Shown piece by piece: positions 7,026 to 11,151 of a stretch of DNA of 11,151 bases. Position numbers and translations under genes: made by a program. This DNA is from Thermoplasmatota archaeon (lineage in GTDB: Archaea > Thermoplasmatota > Thermoplasmata > Thermoplasmatales > Thermoplasmataceae): positions 1 through 11,151 of the forward strand of contig JAMDCG010000084.1 of NCBI GenBank assembly GCA_023489425.1. The letters run 5' to 3'. Within the stretch, counting starts at the first letter, position 1, and every line of letters begins with the position of its first letter. The notes beneath the pieces were generated by a model. That model searched no databases and was not told the DNA's origin. It saw only the letters and a list, made by a program, of their open reading frames with translations.

Positions 7026-8118
7026 AGAGGGCTGTTTTATATGTATAGATAAACCAAAGGGTCCAACAAGTCACCAGATTGACTACTGGGTAAGGCAGAT
7101 TACCGGTGTAGAAAGAGTTGGTCACATAGGAACTCTTGATCCGCAGGCTACTGGTCTACTGGTAATTGCACTGGGAAAATGTGTAAGACTTGTGGACATT
7201 GCCCATGAATATCCAAAGGAATATATAGCCACATTGAAGTTACATGCTGATGCTGACGAACTTTCCATACGAAAAGCATTTGATCATTTTAAGGGGGAAA
7301 TATACCAGCTACCTCCTATAAAAAGTGCTGTAGCACGAAAACTCAGGACAAGGGAGATCTATGATATTGAAATAATGGAAATTAGGAACAGGGATGTACT
7401 TTTCAAGGTGAAATGCCAATCTGGGACATACATAAGGACACTGTGTGTGGATATAGGATATTATCTGGGAACCAAGGGGAATATGACAGACCTGAGAAGA
7501 TTGGGAACTGGTCCTTTCAGGGAAGAAATGGCCATAACTCTTCAGGAGTTAAGTGATCGTGTTGAAATGGCAAAGGCAGGAAAGGATCATCTCCTTAAAT
7601 CAGCCATGTACCAGTCAAACTTTCTCCTTTCAACATTCAGTAAGGTAATAATAAAAGCTTCAACACTTAAGACTATTGCCCATGGTTCCGATCTGTATCC
7701 TGGAGGGATCAAGGCAATAATAGGTGAACCTCTGGCAGGTGAAAGAGTTGCCCTCATTTCTGAGTCGGGACAGCTTGTGGGTACCGGAAAAATGGTATCA
7801 TCATTCAATCAGATATCTGACACAAAAATAGTGGATCTAGATAGAGTTCTCATTGACCCGGAACCAGGAAACTCGGTAAAAATACCAGTCAAGCCAAAGG
7901 AAAGAGAGATTCATTTGAGGAGTGAGGTGAAGCAGGGATCAAAGGAAAGAAAATTTGTGAATGACAGATCTTCACGGGAGAAAAGAACACAGAGACCCAA
8001 TCAATGGCCAGAACGCAATAATGAGAAAAGAAACAGAAACGAATACAGGGATAATTTTAAGGACAGGAGACCAGTTAACAGGAACAGAAAGAAGGGAAGA
8101 AATGACAGAAAGAACTAA
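7018..8118 (+). CDS. cbf5: H/ACA RNP pseudouridine synthase Cbf5 (TruB/dyskerin family), with basic C-terminal tail
   Basis: Catalytic subunit of H/ACA guide-RNA pseudouridylation complexes (with Nop10, Gar1, L7Ae); also able to make tRNA Psi55 in archaea. With ATG 7018 the product is 366 residues. The TruB domain starts at once with DKPKGPTSH (11-19); GTLDP (38-42) holds the catalytic Asp41; KEYIATLKL, PPIKSAVARKLRTRE (99-113) and SGTYIRTL (135-142) complete the active site. A PUA domain runs about 205-285. From about 288 to 366 a low-complexity, probably disordered Arg/Asn/Lys/Glu tail follows. The roughly 40 residues that precede the core in Pyrococcus Cbf5 are missing. An in-frame ATG at 6973 lies deep inside cmk and adds only residues unlike the family, so 7018 is preferred. 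Overlaps nop5 by 17 bases. Confidence 0.93.
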   Translation: MPEEGCFICIDKPKGPTSHQIDYWVRQITGVERVGHIGTLDPQATGLLVIALGKCVRLVDIAHEYPKEYIATLKLHADADELSIRKAFDHFKGEIYQLPPIKSAVARKLRTREIYDIEIMEIRNRDVLFKVKCQSGTYIRTLCVDIGYYLGTKGNMTDLRRLGTGPFREEMAITLQELSDRVEMAKAGKDHLLKSAMYQSNFLLSTFSKVIIKASTLKTIAHGSDLYPGGIKAIIGEPLAGERVALISESGQLVGTGKMVSSFNQISDTKIVDLDRVLIDPEPGNSVKIPVKPKEREIHLRSEVKQGSKERKFVNDRSSREKRTQRPNQWPERNNEKRNRNEYRDNFKDRRPVNRNRKKGRNDRKN

Positions 8119-8893
8119 ATGGTACGGTTACAGAAGTGATGGTACTCTAAAAGTCTATAAGCTTCTTTCTGCAAATCCAACTGATTTATTTGACAGACTA
8201 TCTGAAGGAAAGGATGGATTAGAAATGGAAGAGGGCAAGGCGCTTCCTGATCTTCGAGAACTGATGCTAAATTATGGAAGATTGAAACTGAAAGAGTCTC
8301 TCGGAAGGGACTGGAAGCTGGTGAAGATATTCAATGTGTATAACTCAATGGACGAAATAATCAATCTCTTATTTGAAAAATCAATGGCTCTTGGCCTGAT
8401 TGTAGGGGAATCGGAGGATCCTGGAGAATTATTCCAGAATATGAAGAATAACGAGGATCATGCAATCTCAACCATTGGAGAACTTGGATCAGAAATGGTA
8501 TCAAGGAAAAAGGAACTTGAAAAGTCCCTGAATGAGAAGGCAAAGGAGATCTTTCCAAACACCTCACGAATAATTAACCCAGTATTATGTGCTGAACTGC
8601 TGGGGCATTTTCAATCACTGGAAAGGCTTGTTAATACCCCATCATCCTCAATACAGATGGCAGGTGCAGAGAAATCACTTTTTATCAGCAAAACAAGGCA
8701 CATACCAAATCCGAAACATGGCTTTCTTTATAAGTCACATTTAATTTCGGGAAGCAGTCCAAGAGATAGGGGAAAAATTTCAAGAAGACTCTCGGCAAAA
8801 ATTGCCTTAACTCTTAAGGCTGATGGTATAGGCAGGATAATGAGTCAGGATGAAATAGATAATATCCTTTCAAAAATAAGTAATAAGAATTAA
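8102..8893 (+). CDS. nop5: Short Nop5 (NOP56/58-type) C/D box RNP core protein
   Basis: Homologue of archaeal Nop5 (Nop56/Nop58/Prp31 superfamily), scaffold of C/D-box 2'-O-methylation complexes that bridges fibrillarin and L7Ae-bound guide RNA. The C-terminal Nop domain is clear: LLGHFQSLERLVNTPSSS (167-184), QMAGAEKSLF (185-194), PNPKHGFLY (202-210) and RDRGKISRRLSAKIAL (221-236). Residues 118-155 look like the coiled-coil segment. The N-terminal fibrillarin-binding part is short and divergent. The product is 263 residues against roughly 370-420 recalled for many archaeal Nop5, and it has no Lys-rich tail. ATG 8102 begins the first N-terminal-like strand (TKWYGYRSDGTLKVYKL). An in-frame ATG at 7961 would lie wholly in cbf5 and gives a shadow of its tail. 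Fibrillarin does not follow. Confidence 0.88.
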   Translation: MTERTKWYGYRSDGTLKVYKLLSANPTDLFDRLSEGKDGLEMEEGKALPDLRELMLNYGRLKLKESLGRDWKLVKIFNVYNSMDEIINLLFEKSMALGLIVGESEDPGELFQNMKNNEDHAISTIGELGSEMVSRKKELEKSLNEKAKEIFPNTSRIINPVLCAELLGHFQSLERLVNTPSSSIQMAGAEKSLFISKTRHIPNPKHGFLYKSHLISGSSPRDRGKISRRLSAKIALTLKADGIGRIMSQDEIDNILSKISNKN

Positions 8894-8894
8894 A

Positions 8895-10334
8895 TTATAA
8901 CTCCAGAGTTGTCTGGATATCTTCCTTTTCTCCAGCAATTTTTACCGGATATTCTCCGGTTAGACATCCAAGGCAGAGTGATTTCTTAGGCATTCCTATA
9001 CTATTTACCAATCCCTCTATGGAGAGATAAGCAAGACTATCTGCACCAACCTCTTTTGAAATCTGATCATCACTCTTGTTTAAGGCTATGAACTGATCCC
9101 GGGTCTTCATATCAACGCCGAAGTAACACGGTGCAACAATCTTTGGTGATGCTATTCTGACATGTATCTCTTTCGCGCCAAAACTCCTTAGCAAAGCAAC
9201 AATCCTTTTCATGGTTGTTCCACGGACAATGCTGTCATCGACAAGAACAATTCGCTTTCCCTGTACTACAGATTTAATCGGATTCAGTTTCAGCTTAACT
9301 GCGCTGTCCCTTTCCTTGTTACCAGGCATAATAAATGTTCTTTCTGAGTATCTGTTCTTGAAAAGACCTTCACTATATTCCATCTTGAGTTCAGCAGCAT
9401 AACTCAGTGCCTGTGTCCTGCCAGAATCAGGTACTGGAATCACAACATCAGCCTCCACAGGCGCTTCTTTTGCGAGATTAACTCCAAGTCTGTACCTGGA
9501 ATTATACACCTCAACACCATCTATTATGCTATCAGGTCTTGCAAAGTATACATATTCAAACATGCAGTGAGAAATCCTCTGACTCCTCATAATAAATAAT
9601 GTGTTTATGTCTCCATTATATATCTCAACAACTTCTCCCGGTTGAACATCTCTTACAATGGTACCTCCAAGTACGTCAATGGCCGCGCTTTCAGACGATA
9701 TAATTATGTCGTTTCCGGCCTTTCCAAGAATAAGTGGTCTGAAACCCTTTGGATCCCTCATTGCGTACATCTTTTCTCCTATCATTAGAACGGCTGAATA
9801 TGATCCTTGAAGCATTTCCATAGAACTTCTTATACCATTTTTAATTCCCTTCTGACGGATTGTCCGAGCCAGAAGATTCAACATAACTTCTGTGTCATTG
9901 GTCGTGACAAAAGGCACTCCCTGCTCCTTTAACTCATCTCTCAAGGACTGATAATTAGTTATTTCCCCATTGTGGCTTATGGCCATATCGCCCATTGCCG
10001 TTGATATTAGAAAGGGACCTGCGCCGGTTATATTCTTAATACCAGCTGTAGAATACCTGTTGTGACCTATTCCAATGTTCCCCTTAGGCACAATTTCTTT
10101 TTCAATATATGGCCTGAATCCCTCGTATACTAGCCCATCCACCTTGAGAGCATTTATCTTTTCTCCATCAAAAATCGCAACTCCTGAAGCTTCCTGTCCC
10201 CTGTGTTGTAGAGTTCTCAGAGAAGTATAGATTTTAAAAAAAACTGTATCGTTACCGTATATCCCTATTACGGCACAGTTCTCACTTGGCTTTAGCCCAT
10301 TTATAGGATCGTAGTCTTGGAGCTGGGAATCCAC
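8895..10334 (-). CDS. purF: Amidophosphoribosyltransferase (glutamine PRPP amidotransferase), Fe-S type
   Basis: First committed step of purine synthesis: PRPP + glutamine to 5-phosphoribosylamine + glutamate. With GTG 10334 it is 479 residues. The N-terminal Ntn glutaminase has nucleophile Cys20 in ENCAVIGIYG, exposed by removing a 19-residue leader, plus HRGQEASG, GHNRYSTAG and HNGEITN. The type I phosphoribosyltransferase domain has the PRPP loop VLVDDSIVRGTT (about 363-374). Four cysteines in Bacillus-like contexts (SHCMFEY, APCYFG, LCLGC; about 257, 403, 454, 457) indicate a 4Fe-4S cluster. Start choice: GTG 10334 has a perfect GAGGTG site eight bases upstream. The longer ATG at 10370 lies inside eL37 with no such site. 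The gene overlaps eL37 by 53 bases and ends one base from nop5. Confidence 0.95.
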   Translation of the reverse strand: MDSQLQDYDPINGLKPSENCAVIGIYGNDTVFFKIYTSLRTLQHRGQEASGVAIFDGEKINALKVDGLVYEGFRPYIEKEIVPKGNIGIGHNRYSTAGIKNITGAGPFLISTAMGDMAISHNGEITNYQSLRDELKEQGVPFVTTNDTEVMLNLLARTIRQKGIKNGIRSSMEMLQGSYSAVLMIGEKMYAMRDPKGFRPLILGKAGNDIIISSESAAIDVLGGTIVRDVQPGEVVEIYNGDINTLFIMRSQRISHCMFEYVYFARPDSIIDGVEVYNSRYRLGVNLAKEAPVEADVVIPVPDSGRTQALSYAAELKMEYSEGLFKNRYSERTFIMPGNKERDSAVKLKLNPIKSVVQGKRIVLVDDSIVRGTTMKRIVALLRSFGAKEIHVRIASPKIVAPCYFGVDMKTRDQFIALNKSDDQISKEVGADSLAYLSIEGLVNSIGMPKKSLCLGCLTGEYPVKIAGEKEDIQTTLEL

Positions 10335-10446
10335 AGTGAGCACACCTCTTTTCCCTGATATGGTAAGCATGATGACCGCATCTTCTGCATCTGATATGAA
10401 CTTTCTTACTGTTCATTTTTCCCATTACAGCTGTTCCATTACTCAT
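10282..10446 (-). CDS. rpl37e: Large-subunit ribosomal protein eL37 (zinc ribbon, 54 residues)
   Basis: Small archaeal/eukaryal ribosomal protein eL37, bound to 23S rRNA. Translating the minus strand from ATG 10446 gives 54 residues ending in TGA at 10284-10282. Family pattern: N-terminal SNGTAVMGK, HIRCRRCGHHAYHIREKRCAH (about 17-37) and a CGF end of the ribbon, with four zinc-ligand cysteines at 20, 23, 35 and 38 (two CxxC pairs), then a basic C-terminus. The ribosome binding site GGTGATT (10451-10457) lies four bases before the ATG, inside the last codons of lsm; ATG starts two bases after the lsm TAA. The gene is easily missed because it is short and its 3' half is overlapped by the longest purF frame. 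The order lsm-rpl37e-purF is one I recall from other euryarchaea such as Methanothermobacter. Confidence 0.95.
   Translation of the reverse strand: MSNGTAVMGKMNSKKVHIRCRRCGHHAYHIREKRCAHCGFPAPRLRSYKWAKAK
10343..10348 (-). promoter_or_regulatory. Shine-Dalgarno site that decides the purF start
   Basis: On the minus strand this reads GAGGTG, a six-base match to the anti-Shine-Dalgarno CACCTC. It is eight bases before the GTG at 10334, within the eL37 coding sequence. No canonical start codon occurs in the purF frame between this GTG and the catalytic Cys codon (10277-10275). The codons right after the eL37 stop therefore cannot initiate purF in the usual way. Confidence 0.6.
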
Positions 10447-10448
10447 TT

Positions 10449-10697
10449 TTAATCACCTGATGATGGCGAAACAAAAATAACATTGTCTCCTCTTACGAGT
10501 ATTCTGTTATGAACGCCTTTAACTTCTCCGTTTATAATTTCATTTGCATTTCTTAAAACTAGATTCATGTATACATCGTATCCTTCAAGGGTACCGGAGT
10601 AGCCTCTCCTTCCCTTAACATCAACTAATACATTCTTTTCGGTAGAAGCCCTAAGAGCCTCTAATGGTTTGAGTCCGGTATTTGGATATGTTGCCAT
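10449..10697 (-). CDS. Archaeal Sm-like (Lsm) RNA-binding protein
   Basis: Sm/Lsm family protein expected to form a homoheptameric ring that binds U-rich single-stranded RNA. The 82-residue product is nearly all Sm fold: an N-terminal helix (PLEALRAST, 11-19), the Sm1 motif about 21-52 with GYDVYMNLVL (39-48), and the Sm2 motif NRILVRGDNVIFVSP (64-78). The uridine-pocket residues of the family are kept: Asp41, Asn45, and Arg69-Gly70 with Asn72. It is the first gene of a minus-strand operon with eL37 and purF. ATG 10697 has no GGTGA-type site upstream, but a TATA-like element lies 28-35 bases upstream, so its mRNA is probably leaderless or nearly so. Confidence 0.95.
   Translation of the reverse strand: MATYPNTGLKPLEALRASTEKNVLVDVKGRRGYSGTLEGYDVYMNLVLRNANEIINGEVKGVHNRILVRGDNVIFVSPSSGD
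10451..10457 (-). promoter_or_regulatory. Shine-Dalgarno site of eL37
   Basis: On the minus strand this reads GGTGATT, the full archaeal consensus. It is formed by the final Gly-Asp codons and the first base of the stop codon of lsm, four bases before the eL37 ATG. Translation of eL37 is therefore probably coupled to termination on lsm. Confidence 0.75.
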
Positions 10698-10825
10698 GTT
10701 AATTGTGCTGTTATGGTAATACTGTATAAAAAAATATCCTATTTATTCCATTTAAAAAAGAAAAGACACTCACAGGTTATTCATAATTAGATGACCATAT
10801 TAGCACTATATATCAAAAACAGTAA
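10698..10825. other. Intergenic region between the unrecognised 3'-end gene and lsm
   Basis: AT-rich, noncoding 128 bases. On the minus strand it holds, in order, oligo-T tracts soon after the upstream stop (10805-10825 and about 10754-10764, the latter CTTTTCTTTTTT-like) that could terminate the upstream transcript in the archaeal manner, then the TATA-like element for lsm. I see no open frame with a credible start, no tRNA-like fold and no clear inverted repeat. Confidence 0.5.
10725..10732 (-). promoter_or_regulatory. Probable TATA box of the lsm-eL37-purF operon
   Basis: The minus strand reads TTTTTATA here, resembling the archaeal TATA box TTTATATA. From its centre, a start site about 26 bases downstream falls near 10702, only about five bases before the lsm ATG. 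That fits the lack of a ribosome binding site for lsm. The call is from spacing and sequence only; the surroundings are AT-rich. Confidence 0.5.
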
Positions 10826-11151
10826 CTAAAAGTACTCTTCCAATTTTACGAGTTTTGCCTCAAAGTTACCAAGGACAGAGTGCGCCCCTTTACCTATCTT
10901 CAGTATCAATCCTTTTTGATCTCTTATTTCTATTATTACTCCAAGGGATGCTACGAAACTTGAAAACTGGCTTAACATTTTTCTTCGTTTACTCATCTTA
11001 GGCATTTTTTTGAATATGTTTTTCGATAGTTTCCTATCTTCCATTTCAATATCAACGGTTCCTTTATTTATGGACACAGTTGAAAATGGTTTGCCATCAA
11101 TTCTGATCTCAACATTACCTGAATTCAGTAGACTTTGAGCAACATTAGATA
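10826..11151 (-). CDS. Unrecognised protein, C-terminal 107 residues (5' end outside window)
   Basis: I do not recognise this family. On the minus strand the frame is open from the window edge to TAG at 10828-10826, giving 107 visible residues. A GTG at 11077 could start an 83-residue version, but it has no ribosome binding site. The frame upstream of it codes a plausible beta-strand sequence (SGNVEIRIDGKPFSTVSI), so the gene most likely begins beyond the window. The visible part has an Ile/Val/Glu-alternating N-terminal beta segment, a very basic patch (KNIFKKMPKMSKRRKM), a weakly hydrophobic segment (SSFVASLGVIIEI) and a short beta-rich end finishing KLVKLEEYF. There are no cysteines and no P-loop. 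It is likely a small soluble or membrane-associated protein; the basic patch could bind nucleic acid or lipid, but that is speculation. Confidence 0.6.
   Translation of the reverse strand, partial: SNVAQSLLNSGNVEIRIDGKPFSTVSINKGTVDIEMEDRKLSKNIFKKMPKMSKRRKMLSQFSSFVASLGVIIEIRDQKGLILKIGKGAHSVLGNFEAKLVKLEEYF

Noticed and set aside
7961..8101. Upstream extension of nop5 to an in-frame ATG at 7961
   Set aside because: The added 47 residues are the out-of-frame shadow of the Cbf5 basic tail and do not resemble a Nop5 N-terminus; ATG 8102 is preferred.
9211..9402. Plus-strand open frame opposite purF
   Set aside because: Antisense to the PRPP-binding domain, Ser/Leu-rich, no start signal; a shadow.
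10335..10370. ATG 10370 as purF start, with a 31-residue leader
   Set aside because: It lies in the middle of eL37 with no ribosome binding site; GTG 10334 has a six-base Shine-Dalgarno match at good spacing. It remains possible but is less likely.
1..11151. Mobile elements, CRISPR arrays, tRNA/rRNA genes, defence systems
   Set aside because: No transposase, integrase, direct-repeat series, terminal inverted repeats or cloverleaf-like sequence was seen; every long stretch is accounted for by housekeeping genes.

Overview
The window is a piece of euryarchaeal chromosome, most likely from the Thermoplasmata (a Thermoplasma/Ferroplasma/Cuniculiplasma-like acidophile). Evidence for this: archaeal/eukaryal-type ribosomal proteins (eL32, eL19, eL37) alongside uL6/uL18/uS5/uL30/uL15 in the archaeal spc-operon order; archaeal-type AdkA and Cmk; Cbf5 and Nop5; an Sm-like protein; Shine-Dalgarno sequences of the GGTGA(T) type; and Arg/Ile codons dominated by AGA/AGG/ATA. 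The lineage call is inference; no rRNA is present to settle it.

Bases 1-8893 (+ strand) are one tightly packed transcription unit whose promoter lies left of the window: (tail of a probable uS8) - uL6 - eL32 - eL19 - uL18 - uS5 - uL30 - uL15 - secY - adkA - DUF106/YidC-like protein - cmk - cbf5 - nop5. Genes abut or overlap by 1-26 bases, so translational coupling is likely. The unit makes ribosomal proteins, the protein translocon and a YidC/EMC3-like insertase relative, two nucleotide kinases, and the core proteins of both guide-RNA modification machines (H/ACA: Cbf5; C/D: Nop5). Many archaea carry eL34 and eL14 genes between DUF106, cmk and cbf5; here they are absent.

Bases 8895-10697 (- strand) form a convergent second operon, lsm - rpl37e (eL37) - purF. 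The eL37 gene is only 54 codons and lies in what looks like an 80-base gap plus the first part of the longest possible purF frame. The two operons end one base apart. A 128-base intergenic segment (10698-10825) carries the probable promoter of the lsm operon. Bases 10826-11151 (- strand) are the 3' part of an unrecognised gene that runs off the window.

There are no mobile elements, CRISPR arrays, tRNAs or rRNAs. This is a housekeeping region, not an accessory island. The points worth a second look are the hidden eL37 gene overlapping the purF leader, a two-helix N-terminal extension on SecY, a long Arg/Asn/Lys tail on an N-terminally trimmed Cbf5, a shortened divergent Nop5 placed directly after Cbf5, and the absence of eL34/eL14.
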